Positions 12,069 to 24,315 of a stretch of DNA of 64,000 nucleotides are shown here, one piece after another. The DNA is from Serinus canaria. Taxonomy: Eukaryota > Chordata > Aves > Passeriformes > Fringillidae. The notes below the pieces were generated by a model. The model saw only the letters and a program-made list of their open reading frames with translations. It had not been told where the DNA came from and did not search any database. How positions within the stretch are numbered: position 1 is the first letter of the stretch; each line of letters starts with the position of its first letter. A program made the position numbers and the translations under genes. The DNA lies in the NCBI RefSeq assembly GCF_022539315.1, contig NC_066316.1, positions 29,079,245-29,143,244 of the forward strand. The letters are read 5' to 3'.

Positions 12069-14218
12069 GATTAATTTTATTTTTAAAATTTAGTACAAAT
12101 CTCTGCTCTTGGCAACTGCCTGAAGAGGAGCTCAGTGGCTCTGGAAGGGAAGGCATGAACAGTCTCAAGCCATCCTGCCAGTCTTCCCCCAGGGCTGTTT
12201 GCCTTTTACTGCCAGGCACCACTCAGGAATGAGGTCAAAAACAGACCCAAAGCCCTGGGGCCAAGGAGAGTAAGGAAGGCTCCATCCCAGGAGCACTCCT
12301 TCTGGCCCTGTCCCCCCACATCCCCGAATGCCCCACCTTGGCTGGCCCAGGCCAATCTCTGGGAAGCTGGCCTGGATGAGATCAGGCCTCCCTAAGCCTG
12401 GGATGGAACATGAAATGCAATATTGCATATATTGCATTTCATTAATCTAATCATCTAGTTACATGAGAATACTTTTACTCATCTATCTCTCTCTCTGTTT
12501 TAGCCAGACACAAATTGAAGCTCATATTCTATTGTTATTAATGCCAGATCTCTGCACTTCTCAAAGCATACAGATAGAGGTAGCTCATGCAGGGCACATT
12601 TCCACTTTGCACAGGCACTGCCAGATCAGCCGCACTATCAAGAAGACCTTATCACCTGTAGGTGTCTCCTATTTTAAAATTGTCACCCAGTGTCCCAGCT
12701 GTCTCTTTTGGAAGCCATGCTGTTTCACATGGCATGTTTTGCACAGCTGGGAGAGACAAAGAGGAGCAGAGACAGCCCTGATCTCAAGGCCAGGCAGAAC
12801 TCTTGGAATTATCCTCCCAAAGGTGGCTGTATGTCACAATTCTGTCATCATTTGCACCTCAGCCTTATTCTTTTGACTCCTACAAAAGGTAATCCTTGTA
12901 GCAGAAGCAGCAAACATGGAGACTCAGGCTTGTTCAAGGCTTACAAAGCTGCATAGAAATTACCTGTATGAGGAATGAGCTTTCCTATTCACTGTGAACC
13001 ACACTCAGCTGGAAGCAGTACATATATAGATGCAAGACTGACCCATGTTGGTTTTTTCCTTCTTTCTCAGTGTAATCAGCAGCCACTAGCTTTTCCACAC
13101 TAGGAAGTAGCAGTTGTTGGGATAGTTCCCCTCTGGAATTGTCCCTCAACAAGAGAGCTTAAGATTCCTATCTGCACCTTCTTAGCTGCTCACACTCCTT
13201 GAGGAACAGTGATGAAGGATGTTAGTGGGAATTCTGATGAGATGGTACTTTGCAGTCACCCGTATCTCTGAGAAGTGTTCAGGATCAGCTCTGCTGAAGA
13301 GGAGGACAGCATGACTTTTTGTTCTCTTTGTCTCAGGCTTCATCTGCAGTGGCCCTGTCTTTGTTGATTAAAAATTATTTCTTATCTACATGATGTCAGG
13401 GTGAGATTGGCAGCCCACAGGAAAAGCACTTCATGCAAGGGTTATGTTTTCCAGCTTTATATTTTTCTCTCAGTAAGTTTGGCTAGATTCTCTGACTCCT
13501 AAAGCAGCAGCAGACAGATCTGATCACTGAATTGAGGACAGATGAATAATAACTGATAACGAGCTCTGTAACACAGCAAGGGGCCTGACAGCGGAAACCT
13601 CTGCATCAGTGAAGCCGGAATGGAAAATTTTGTTAATGAAAAATTGGTTTAGAGTTTATGCATGACTCTACAAGCAGCTGGGCTTGCTGGAAGCACAGGG
13701 AGTGCAGCTACTCTATTAGTTAGACCTTTTCCTCTCTGCCCTTGTTTTAATTAACTGGAGACATTTGATACAAAAACCTTTTACCATCTCTCCAGATCAC
13801 GCATAGGTACGAGCAGGAAGCTCATCCTGTGCTTTGTCTGGCTGGCAGTCACTGAAGAGCTGCTTTTTGCTGCAGTCAGCAGCAATGGGTGTCATGAATT
13901 CAGGCAGGCTTTTTTTCTGGTGACTGTATTCACAAGCAAAAGAAACTGCACAGGAATCAGAGGGCATTGAAATAAATCTTTTTCTTTTTGTCCCCCTTCC
14001 TCTTTCATAGTTTGTGAATTCATTGGATTAATTCAGAAGGGTGTAAAATCCTTGAAGACAAAGAACACAAAATATACACCTATAAATATTTGCATGTTTA
14101 TATATAGGTAAATGTATATGCATAAATTTTAAGTAAAAATACATGCATAATATACAACAATGTATGTGTACAAAGGTGATTTCTGCTGGCATCTACCCTT
14201 AGATATTGTTCAACACAC
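12069..14218. other. Unique non-coding stretch, locally GC-richer at its start
   Basis: Bases 12130-12420 are noticeably richer in G and C than the surroundings. They lie next to the CR1 copy but do not match a CR1 block I recognise. A hairpin sits at 12410-12442. Bases about 13540-13720 are a candidate conserved element (see findings). A 137-codon forward frame at 12463-12876 begins with a hydrophobic run, but has no recognisable domain and is probably chance. Confidence 0.55.
12410..12442. repeat. 13-bp inverted repeat, 7-nt loop
   Basis: The left arm atgaaatgcaata (12410-12422) is exactly complementary to tattgcatttcat (12430-12442). The centre holds overlapping TGCAATATTGCA-like dyads, so alternative hairpins are possible. 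It lies at the edge of the GC-richer block that ends near 12410. Function is unknown. Confidence 0.9.
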
Positions 14219-14505
14219 ATAGAATCATTAAGGGTGCCAAAGACCTCTAAGATCACTGAGTCAAAATGTTTACCCAGCACCACTGTGTTCACCACTAAAC
14301 TATATCACCTAGTGCCACATCCATGTCTTTTGAATGCTTCCAAGGATGGTGATTCCATCACTTCCCTAAACAGCCTGTTCCGATTACCCTTCCAGAGAAG
14401 GAATATTTTCTAACGTCCATCTAAACCTCCTCCTGTGCCACTTGAGGCTGTTTTTTCTCATCTTTCCACTTTCACCTGCGAGAAGAGATCACTTGTCCTC
14501 TACAA
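14219..14505 (-). mobile_element. CR1 LINE, reverse strand, 3'-end copy
   Basis: The segment begins with the reverse-strand CR1 terminus (agaatcattaagggtgcc, then agacctctaagatcac). It continues through recognisable blocks such as cccagcaccactgtgttcac, tggtgattccatcacttccc and cagcctgttccgattaccc. About 290 bases of the 3' region are retained and the rest is truncated near the agaagagatcacttg block. Divergence is moderate. The right boundary is approximate. Confidence 0.9.
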
Positions 14506-14639
14506 GTCCACTATCAGTTTGGTCCACCAATTTCGGGTTTGTTGTAAATCTGATGGCTGCTTTTTACCTCTACAAAGTGGTAGAGGTAATGAATGAACTG
14601 CAAGGTCTTTTGTATGTGCATAAAGTTTTGTATGGCATT

Positions 14640-14691
14640 AATTGTAATGTAGTTCTTTTGCTTTTACAAGCAAAAGAACTACATTACAATT
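14640..14691. repeat. Perfect 24-bp inverted repeat with 4-nt loop
   Basis: The left arm (14640-14663) is the exact reverse complement of the right arm (14668-14691), with loop TTAC at 14664-14667. The arm core reads tgtagttcttttgctt, mirrored as aagcaaaagaactaca. The match stops sharply on both sides. A perfect 24-bp arm with such a short loop is far longer than chance would give in an AT-rich window. It would form a very stable hairpin if transcribed, or a cruciform in DNA. It lies about 135 bases beyond a CR1 copy and is not part of CR1 as I know it. Origin by template switching, or an unannotated hairpin RNA, are both possible. Confidence 0.95.
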
Positions 14692-17600
14692 GTGCTTAGC
14701 TGCAAACTCAAATGAGAGTAATTGACCCAAGAGTTTCTAGAACACAGAATTGGCATGTAGTAATTGTCTTCCCTTCAATTTTTAAGTATTTGTATGAAAT
14801 CCTAGATCTACATCAAAACTTAATAGAAAATAATAGTCCCAAATGAGATCTGTGCAGCTCCACTGAATTTTAATGGAGCTAGCTTAAGGAAAAACTAGAT
14901 TTTTATTATGATTATTACTCTGTCTTATCATTTTCTCTCAATAATATCATGGTGATTTTAAAACATATTCAATACACCCTTATCTGAAATCCTACTGAGT
15001 ACAACAAAAGCACAAGAGGGATAGGGACTCCATTTTACTGCAAAATTAAGCTCAGCAGAGCACATAAATTCACAAAAAAATGCAGGCATACATTTATATT
15101 GTGCTGCCTTCTTTGAGACTTAAAGGGTACATTTGGATCCTTTGCCTCCTCAGGTCCAGATAGACTAAGGCAGCACTTTGACAGCAAGGACAATGACAAT
15201 GAGCTATGGAAATGTCCTATTCCCCACCAGCAGCTGGGAGAGCTTCTGGTTGCTATTGTAAGCCAGAAAAAGTACAACTGCTATAAGATGGATTCTGCCA
15301 TGATATTTGGTTGACTCAGAAACTGCACAGGAAAAATATGGTCAGGTTGAACACTTAAGTCATTTAGTTTGATTTTTTTTTTCCTTTTGAAAAGTGACAT
15401 TGCCAGAGAAACATTATCTACCTGGTACTCATCCAAAATACAGCAAAGCTCCCTAAGAGAAGAATGAAACAGTAACATGACAGTCATATTCCAGGAAAGT
15501 ATTTGGGAACTCCATGTAAAAATTTCAGTAAGCTTTATTTTATGCTATGTTTATGAAAGTGTGGAGTCAGACCTCACAAATGTGGGATGTGATAATTCTA
15601 TTCTGATCTGTGTGCCTATTCATGTGATACTGGCATTAAACGATTCTAAGTTACAAAGCACCATCCATTCACGTTCTGAATTTGTCCAGCCCCATCTGTG
15701 TCACTGCATGATTCATTACTTCTTCTGGACCACAGCTTGGTAGAGGGATGTACCCAGTTTTCATGCCACAAATTCCATTTTCAAGCTATGGGGAACACTT
15801 TTGTAACAGCTGGGAGTATTTTTCTGTTGTCACAATTTTATGTAGTTAATGAAACAGTAGGGGAAATAGGCCACAGAAAGTCAGGTAGCTGTCTAGCACA
15901 GTTCATAGGCAGTCTGACAAAACCAGGGAGAAGTGTTTTCTGTGAAAGCTCTTTCTTGGTCCTGTTCCACAGGACAGTGACTGCATGTGACATAAACCTT
16001 AGTGAATATAATCACTTGGTTGTTTGGCACAAGAAATAAGAAAATATCCTCTGAAGAAAACATCCTCTTTTTCTTTCTGGATGCCTACGCTGGTAGTGGA
16101 GTCACTAGGAGTGAAAACCTCTACAAGTTTAGGAACTTGTAGCACAGCTTTCATACTGTGTTTTTAGGTTATCAATATATAATGTTAAATCTAAGACTGT
16201 TTTGAAATTCATTCACAAAATAAAGATGGGAGTATGGGCTAAATGCATCAAATGAAGTATTCATAATGCATAATTCAAGTATTGGATGTGCAATATTCCT
16301 GTCAGTTTCAGAACACTGGCCTGCATCTCTTTTTTTTGTCTGCTTTGCCTTTTCTTTTACATCACCTTGCTTTCATTACTAGATGTTTAACAGCTTTGAG
16401 CTCTGAAAAAATAATAGTCATCCCCACACATATCAATTACCTTTGGTCAAGAGATTGATTTAACATTTCATGGTACCCAAACTCTTAATTTATGATTGCA
16501 AAGAAAATGTGACAGGATGCCTTAAAAATCTTCTAATGCAGTTTTTACATGAAAAATTAATTTTTTTTTTTTTACTGAAACTTCTTCAGTGGGAAAAAAA
16601 TCATCATATTTTATGGGCACTGATACATACAGTCTCCATATTCTTGGTGGAGCATTTCACATTCTTCTCACAACATTAAAAGAAATTACTGCAAAAACCC
16701 AGTTGACTGCTCCTTTGTGTTTAGATCACCATGAACCAGAGTCCCCCAACTTCCAAACACACCAGAAACAAACATGAATATCCTGTTGCTATTAGCATGC
16801 ATTGGGAAAGCACTTTAAAGATGGAAATCTGGGTCAGCAAGGCTTGTGCACATAGAAAAACAGTCCCTTGGGCTTTAAATGTAAGCATGTATATCACCCG
16901 TAAAATCTTAAAGTGATTTTTCCAATCATTGTCTTAATTACGAAGATGAAAATAACTAAATCTGACCCAAATCTTCCTCCTAAGAGACAAGTCTGTGGAA
17001 ACTGTAGAAGCAGTTCACTGCAAACAGATTTGGGAACAGTCTTCTGTTATGTTTCAGCTTGCTATTTAATGGTAACAAATAGGCTTAAAATGTAATGCCA
17101 TTTTCAAAATATGCTAGTGTGCACTTTTACAGCTGCGGCTGTAATTCAAGGTATTATTTGAAAACTTGTACTGCAGTTACGCTTCACCATATCCTCATAC
17201 AATATGAAATTTAGCTGGAAAATATTTCTGGGGTTAAAAGGTCATTTTCCACAAATCAACCACTTTCAAATTTGCCTTTTAATTTTCAAGGACTTCTTCC
17301 CACAGTTAAAGAGACAATTTTCAGTGCATCATTTTCTTTGCCCTTCTTTCCACTCTCCACTCCCTCTCAGCACTCAAAAAAAGAAAAAAAAAGAAAGAAA
17401 GAATAGATGTTTGATTTAAAGAATGTCCATCTGCAGCCATTAGAAAGAAAACTACTTTGATTTTGTGCAAACTTATGATTCATGGTCCTGAGCAAGAGGG
17501 AAAAATTTGTTCACAGCTTCTCACTGTTTTCCTACCACTCTTTATGTATTTGTGAGATTCTCTCCAGGCAACTAACCTGCATGCTTCCTGTCTGTGTATT

Positions 17601-19035
17601 TTTTGGTTGGGGATGGCTCTCCAAACAGCTCCTTTTTTTTTTTCTTCTTTACCTGTGGTGAATCTAGAAATCATTCTTTCAGATTTTCTATATTACTATA
17701 TTTTAGCTCCTTGCACAAATAGGAAGAATTTGAATCAGAAATACGGAGATTCCAGCAATTATTATAATTGCTCTTTCTTTACTGTTTGTCTGTTTTTCCA
17801 CTGACATAGGAGGTGTGGTGTGGGTAATCATCATGTTCAAGCTTGGGGTCAGACCACCAAGTGTTTGGAGAGCTTTAGAGCACCAGTCTTCAAGATCACA
17901 AGGTTAGGTGCAGAGACTGATGATCCAGGACCCCAGCAATGCCCAGGATTTTGGTAGCATCCCAATTAGCAGAGTTCACATGCCCATCTCTTGACCCACA
18001 GTGAGGTCGATTCACAGAGCCCGTGAATTTCAAGCTGACCTCACCACATTTGATCTGTGGCTCACTCATATGAGCTCCCTGAGCAGTTACCAAACGTGAG
18101 CCTCAGCAACAAGAAATCCCTGTGAGAGCAGAACAGCCAGTTCTCTGAGATCCTGGAATCTACATCTTTGGAAAAGCCAGGAGCCCTCTTCTGAAACATG
18201 GACTCTCATTACAGCAGGACCCTGCCATGTGTGTTCCTGGCTGGGCTCCTTAGCAGCTCTGCAATGGCAGCAGACAGCTGGGCAGTATAATTGGCCCCAG
18301 GAGGAGACTAATCCTCTCTGTTCCAACAGCTGGATGCACCATACCAATGCCATTCTCAAAATAAAGAGGAAAAAGAGCAAAGGATTTTATCTGTTCTGAC
18401 ACAGCAGCATCCTTTAATGCTCAGAAGGCAACTTGTTGATGAAGAGATGCTTCCAAGTGATAACTTCTCACTCCCTTGATTTTACCCATAATCTATGAAG
18501 AATGTGTAATTTTATGACATTAAAGAATAGTATTCGAATCCCAGGAAGGCACATTTTTCCACAGAGTGCTGTCTGATCTCCTGGGCTAAATATACATCTA
18601 ATACACCATATGTGATTTTGGAGGTTTAATACTTTTCCCACCTATAATGCATATCAAATAATGCCTGCATATACAAAGAGAATGCAAATTCTCCCTCTAG
18701 GATAAATACTGTTGACTAAAGAAGACCACTTCCATCTCATTTCCTCCAGTATATGGTTGGAAATCTATACCAGTTCTTTACAGATAGAAGAGTCACTTTC
18801 TTCTGAAGCATCACAGATGTGCAGCAGAGAGAAAGTACTGATCATGACAGACCCCTGGTGCCTAACATGGAGCAAAACAAAAGATGGGTTTAATTGTAAA
18901 AGCTTAGGAGCCAACAGATTTGGCATTTCTGTTGAGATGTATCAATTCTCACTCAACCTTTCATTTTCTGTGACTGTAAAAGGGATTTTTGCTATCAACT
19001 TCCATGGCAACAGAGCCAGGCTGCTGATGTCTTTT
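14692..19035. other. Unique non-coding stretch, no gene recognised
   Basis: More than 4 kb with no recognisable gene or dated interspersed repeat. It includes a 9-bp-arm hairpin (16121-16142), an A/G-rich tract near 17378-17402 and a T-run near 17631-17642. A 120-codon forward frame at 18712-19074 and a 113-codon forward frame at 15698-16039 have no recognisable motifs. Confidence 0.6.
16121..16142. repeat. 9-bp inverted repeat, 4-nt loop
   Basis: The arm ctacaagtt (16121-16129) is exactly complementary to aacttgtag (16134-16142), with loop TAGG. It is short enough that one such hairpin could arise by chance in 64 kb. Confidence 0.8.
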
Positions 19036-19067
19036 GACTTAGTTTCCCAGTCAATAAAATGGAAAGG
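19036..19067 (+). repeat. Possible MIR-like SINE core scrap
   Basis: Bases gacttagtttcccagtcaat followed by aaaatggaaagg resemble the MIR block CTCAGTTTCCTCATCTGTAAAATGGGG. Only about 32 bases match and no other MIR block is clear on either side, so this may be coincidental. Confidence 0.28.
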
Positions 19068-20674
19068 CCTGTGACTCTTTCATGGGCATACAAACACACT
19101 GATGCTAGCCCTGCATGCTGAGATCCATGCATTTGATTCCAGACTGTTATTGAAACTGATTGATGCAGCTCATTACTGGGCTGTAGGCCAGAGCAGCTTT
19201 TAAGTCCCTTCCAGTGCAGCAAATTTTGGCTGTATAATAAACACAGCCATGCCTCTCTGCAGATCCATCATAAATACAAGCCATCTGTGATCACAAAAGA
19301 ATAAGCTCATGGAGTGAAGCAGAAGGAGAGGTGAGGTGGAGGGACTGGACCCTTGTTGGTGGAGATAAGCCCTGTCAGTAGTCGTGCACATGTCCTTGTC
19401 CCACGTGAGGCCACTTCTCTGCATTTCTTTCCTTGCTATCTGATTGCTGCTGCAATCTGTCCCTGGAACATCTAAGCAGATAGATGCCTCTGTAGCTGTG
19501 CATGGGGGTGCACACTCTCCCATGGGCTGGTTGCAAAAGGACTTGTGGAGAGCACAAGCACTCAGATCACATTGTAGTAAAAATTCTCCATCTGTGTTTC
19601 AGCTAATGATAATTTCTCCTTTGTTGGGGTTATTTACATATTCAACTCAGTTGAAAGAAAAAAATACACCACAAATCCTTTCAAAATTCAAATTCTCTTG
19701 AAAGAAACAAAGACAAGATAAAACTCATTTTCAAAGATTTCAGCAGGAAATTCATATGGGGTTAAAAAGTATGTTGGTTCACCCTGTCTCATTTTCCAAA
19801 ACATTTTTATTACTGCATTACTTTTCCCAATTTCTATATCTTCACTCTTGCATAATGTATTTTAAAGAGTGGAATCTAGTTTATTTCAGCCCTAGGGCCC
19901 CACCCTGCCATGTTGCATTACATCAGGTTTTATAATCATCATATATTTATATTTCTCACCCTAATCTTACACAAACTGTTCTCTCTTCCTATTTACATTT
20001 TAATATACACTTCAACTTCTGCAAGTCTATTTCAGCTTGGCTTATGAAGGATTTCCAAATATTGCTGCTGTGCCACAGAAAATTCAGAGACACAGGTATG
20101 TAACTGTGATAACTGTGACCTTGTTCTGGAGCTGACAGAATATGGAAATCTGACCTTCATGTATGCTGCCATGGAGGGGCTCTCTGATGCTGGAGCTTCA
20201 GCAGTTCTCAGCATGAAGAATAACTGAGTTTTCCCACCCCTTTAAGACCCAGAGCTCAGCTATAAAAAATGTGCCATCTGCTGAAAGGTTGTGCTCTGAC
20301 TTAACATCCCTGAGGATTGCTTTTTCCATTCAGGCTATTCCTTCATCTGTCTCAGAGAACTATCTTGATCAGCCAGGGGTGGTACCATGGGGTGGCTTGT
20401 GTTCACACTGCCAGCTTCTGGAGAAACTTAGGCTTGCTTTTACCACCCATATATTCACAGGCACTTTGCAGGTACCCTTGGGATAATCACATGTGTGATT
20501 TATCAATCCAAGGTGCCTGAAACATACTATAGAACACCAAATATTTGGGGGTTTTATGCCATGATGTCAAGCAGGTTTGAGATGTAGCATGGCATGAGAG
20601 CAGCATGGGAACTCGGGGATATGAGTCCTAGAGAGGTAATGCTGAAAGATTCTGCAGCAGAAAGACCCAAATCT
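19068..20674. other. Unique non-coding stretch
   Basis: No gene or repeat recognised. Open frames of up to 107 codons (reverse, 19200-19523) overlap each other on both strands and show no known motif. Confidence 0.6.
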
Positions 20675-21063
20675 GGCATGGAGGGGCCCAAACTGCTGTC
20701 CAGCAAAGGATCACAAAGGTGATAAGGGACTGGAGCAGCCCTCCTGTGAGGAGAGGCTGAGAGAGAAGGCGCTGCTCTGCATGGAGAACAGAAGGATCAG
20801 AGGGATAATGGGCACAAATTAAAACTCAGGAGGCCCCTTCTGAGCACCAAGAAACACACTCTCAAGGTGAGGGTAATAAAGCACTGGTACAAGCTGCCCA
20901 TGGAGATGGTGGAGTTGCACTCCTTAGAGATATTCAAAAGCCATCTGGACACACTGCAGGGCAGCCTGCATGACGTGGCTCTGCTTGAGCAGGGATGTTG
21001 TACAAGATGACCTCCAGAGGTCCTTTCCATCCTCAACCACTCTCTGATTCTGTGATTCTATGA
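20675..21063 (+). mobile_element. CR1 LINE, forward strand, 3' end with octamer tail
   Basis: Recognisable CR1 blocks in sense orientation include ggatcacaaaggtgataagg, ggagcagccctcctgtgagg, aaagcactggtacaagctgc and tgacctccagaggtcctttc. The copy ends with the diagnostic tail ctctgattctgtgattctat, about two and a half octamers. Between the gaggctgagagagaa block and the cagaaggatcagagg block, roughly 100 bases of the recalled consensus appear to be missing, which suggests an internal deletion. Non-coding. Confidence 0.92.
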
Positions 21064-23951
21064 AACTTTCACCTGATTCAATTACCTGAAAACACAAGAA
21101 ATCACATTCTTACATGCAAAATAAATTAGGTTTCTGGATACTGTGGTAGAAATAATGACGTTTATCAAAGACAAGCCAATTTAAAAGTTTTCAAGTATAA
21201 AACTGAGGACAGAAGGCAGATATTTTACGCTAAAAATTGAATGTGACAGAGAATATACAAGTTAGCAAGTTTTCAGTGGAATTCACAAGTCTGGCCAAAG
21301 CTCCTATTTTTCAGCTGTGGGCCCAGCATGCCTGGCTAAAATTAGGACAGATTTTTCTTCACCTCTGAAATAACATGGCATATGTCATTAAAGTAAAAAT
21401 TGAAAGTCTTATTAAAGAAGAGTGATGACTACACACTTGAAGAAAAAATTTATTTAAAATCATGGCATGAACTACTACTTTGCAATGATGTATGTAATGT
21501 AAATTGGAACTCATTGATACAAAGTTGGTAATCAATTTAGTCTTTTGCAAGGGAAAGAAAAGAACAGAATGGAGGAAATGCAAATAATAAAGCACAACCA
21601 CTTAGCACTGATTGTGCTGGTAAGACTTTTCTCTGTGATGCTCCATACTTGTCAGCTCTCCCTTTAAGCATCAAACATAAGAAGTACAAAGCATTTTTTA
21701 AACGCTTAAAGTACATTTTTTTCTATCTTTCTATGCAGATGCAAAGTTTGCTGGCAATTGCTGCCCACAGCTTGAAGGAATCATGTCAAAACCCTCCTCC
21801 ACATTTGGAGATATTTCAGATGCTTTTACTGAAACCAGCACATTTCCTTTAAAGCTGCTGTGGCCTTTAATTGAGATATCTCCTTTATGTATTTCAGGGG
21901 TTTGTAAGATGACACAAAGGCCAGAACATCAGATCACCGCATGAGAAGATTCCCAGTTTTTCCTGACATAGTTTTGTAGCCATCACTTTCTCTCAGTATG
22001 TACAGCAGTATATATCCATCTATCTATTCATTCATTGATTCATATCATTCTTTCAGCTGTCCATCCATCCATCCATTCATATACACACTTACTATGTTCC
22101 TCCATTTATTCATGTAAGGAGGCGTCCATCATAAGAATCCAAAATGCCTTCCCATGTTAAAGTTCAAACAGTATTTGCTCTCTTATTTCACTGCCATAGA
22201 AAGCTTGATTAGCAGGCCAGTTTGAGTGAGATCTAAGTGTTAAAATTTCATGCATTAGGTAATACCAGCCCCAATACTGTGCAGTGTGAGAATCAGCTTC
22301 AGGCTGATTTCTCCTCTCTGTTTCCATTGGGAAACCTCAGTGGTGTTAAAAACTTTCCTAATATTTCCTAATACTGATTTGCTAAGTGAGGTGCCACAGG
22401 GCTAGTAGAGTGCTGTTGGTGGCAAAAAGGACGGAAGCTAAGGCCTAGGACACAGAACCAAGCAGCATGCAGACCTCTGCTTAGGATTCTTAGCTAGTTA
22501 GGATTCAAGGGCAATCCCTGAAGAAAAAGAGTAGCACTGGTGATGGGCAGCTGGATAATATCAAACACAAAAATGCTGTGGAAAAGTAGCCTCTTCTGGT
22601 GAAGCACTCCTTTAGAGCATGAGGATCACCAGACCAGTACAAAGCTAACAAATCCTGACAAAGGATCTAAAGCATTGCAGTGAACACTCTCGGATGCAGT
22701 ATTTAAACCTAAAAGCAGATAAAATATTGATGCTGCTCCAGAAACAAACTTGTGTGAAGGTAATGAAGAATCATTTCCCGTAAATTGAATCAATCTATTC
22801 TTAGATCAAATCTAAACAATATAATTCCCACAACTACACTTAATCAATCTCTGTTGTACTGTCCATTGCCTAACTAGCAGCTTTTCCAGCCCTTTGTTAT
22901 CAATTTCCTTCAACACATTTAAAGCTGTATACATATATTCATAAACTCCTGTTGTCAGTAAAATACATGAGGTGAGAGGGAAGGTATTTAAAATGTAAAA
23001 TCTGCTTCATATTTTCTGCAGAAGTTATATGAAATCCATATTTAAATCTAAATTTCAGTTTTAAGTCATCCCTGTGATACAACACAGTGAACTGTACCAT
23101 CACAGCTGAATGCCCATACCTCCAGGAAGAACTTGAAATACAAATCCTTATCTGAAATCCAAATCTAGATGCAGGTGTGTAGCTTGCACATCTCATCTTC
23201 TTACTGCCCAAGGAGCAAGAATGAGTCCACTGATAATGAGCAAGGATTGTGGTCCAGCACAAAAATTCTTTTTCTCTATCTTTATGTATTTAGTATGCCC
23301 ATCATTATGTTCTACTACGCTTTTCAAAGCTCGTCTACTTATTATTTCTCATGGACATCAATCCAAAATCTCCTCTTAAGTCCCCTTCTTTACAACTGCC
23401 TCTCCCTCAGACCCATCTCCTTGCACAGACCATCTTTACATCAGCACAATTGTGGGGTGAAACACATTTTCCCTGACCACTGTTCAAGAAAAAAGGGTCG
23501 CCAAAGTATTTGGTTAAATTTTTGCATTTCTTGAAGAAGCAGGAAAGCCTGGGAGTGAAGATAATTGTCCAAGAAGAAAAAGGCATTTTCTGGACAGCAG
23601 TGTTGACAATGATAAAATGTACAAGGGAAGAAATCAACAGTCAGTAAGCATGCAATAGAATACAGGCACAAAAGGTGCTTACTTGAGATGGATATTCAAA
23701 TGACCTTATCTGTAATTGTCCCCAAGTTTATGCTTATCAAAGGAGGAGCAGTATGCCAAGCTGACACCTACTGAGGCAGCTTCAAAAAATGGCTGCTGAG
23801 AAAATAGTTACACATTCTTCCATGGAAGGATTTTTTTGTAGTGGTTCCAATATTTCTCATTTCTCAGATGGGACAAATTTTTCAGTAGCTTAGCCTCTTT
23901 TGGAAGATTGGGGCTCATTTCCTCATGTTTATAAACTTGTGTGTTGTGTAG
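21064..23951. other. Unique non-coding stretch
   Basis: No gene recognised. It contains interrupted ATCC/ATTC-type microsatellites at 22013-22080. Open frames reach 121 codons (forward, 23169-23534) without recognisable content. Confidence 0.6.
22013..22080. repeat. Interrupted (ATCC)n/(ATTC)n microsatellite
   Basis: Two blocks of tetranucleotide repeats (atccatctatctattcattc, and later ccatccatccatccattcat) are separated by about 15 non-repetitive bases. The interruption suggests an older tract. Confidence 0.85.
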
Positions 23952-24315
23952 TCAGAAAAGACCATTGTGAGCATATAATTTGAACATTTCTACACAGAGT
24001 CTATGGTATTTTTGTTCCTAGAAACTGGACAAAGGGTATTCAGAATGAAAGATTTCCTTGAAAGACTCTTGGCAATGGCAAATCTATCACCTCCTCCATG
24101 GAAATTCTTCCAATGTTTAATTAACCTCAGTGTTCAAAAATGTGTTTTATTTCAAGCTTGAATTTGTCTGACTTCCAACAAATTGGATTTCATTATATCT
24201 CTGTCTGCAAGACTGCAAATCTTCTCATTATCATAGCTTTCCATGTCTAAGGACTTCAGTAAAATAATAAGGTAATCCTTCAGTCATCTGTTTGATAAAC
24301 TGAATAGATAAATTC
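23952..24315 (-). mobile_element. Ancient amniote CR1/L3-type LINE 3' region, reverse strand
   Basis: The order of blocks follows the older CR1 3' region found across reptiles and birds. A reverse-strand start (tcagaaaagaccattgtgag) is followed by ttccaatgtttaattaacct, gcttgaatttgtctgacttc and caaattggatttcattatat. It ends with ctgtttgataaactgaatag. These correspond to consensus blocks such as CCAATGGTTAATTACCCTCA and CTGAATTTGTCTAGCTTC. The high divergence makes this clearly older than the avian-tail CR1 copies elsewhere in the window. It has no coding potential left. Confidence 0.8.

Noticed and set aside
12463..12876. 137-codon frame with a signal-peptide-like start
   Set aside because: The hydrophobic start is short and the rest shows no domain or cysteine pattern of a known secreted family. 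Chance is likelier.
17378..17402. A/G-rich run as a retroposed tail
   Set aside because: Mixed A and G composition and no cDNA body or target-site duplication. It reads as a simple repeat.
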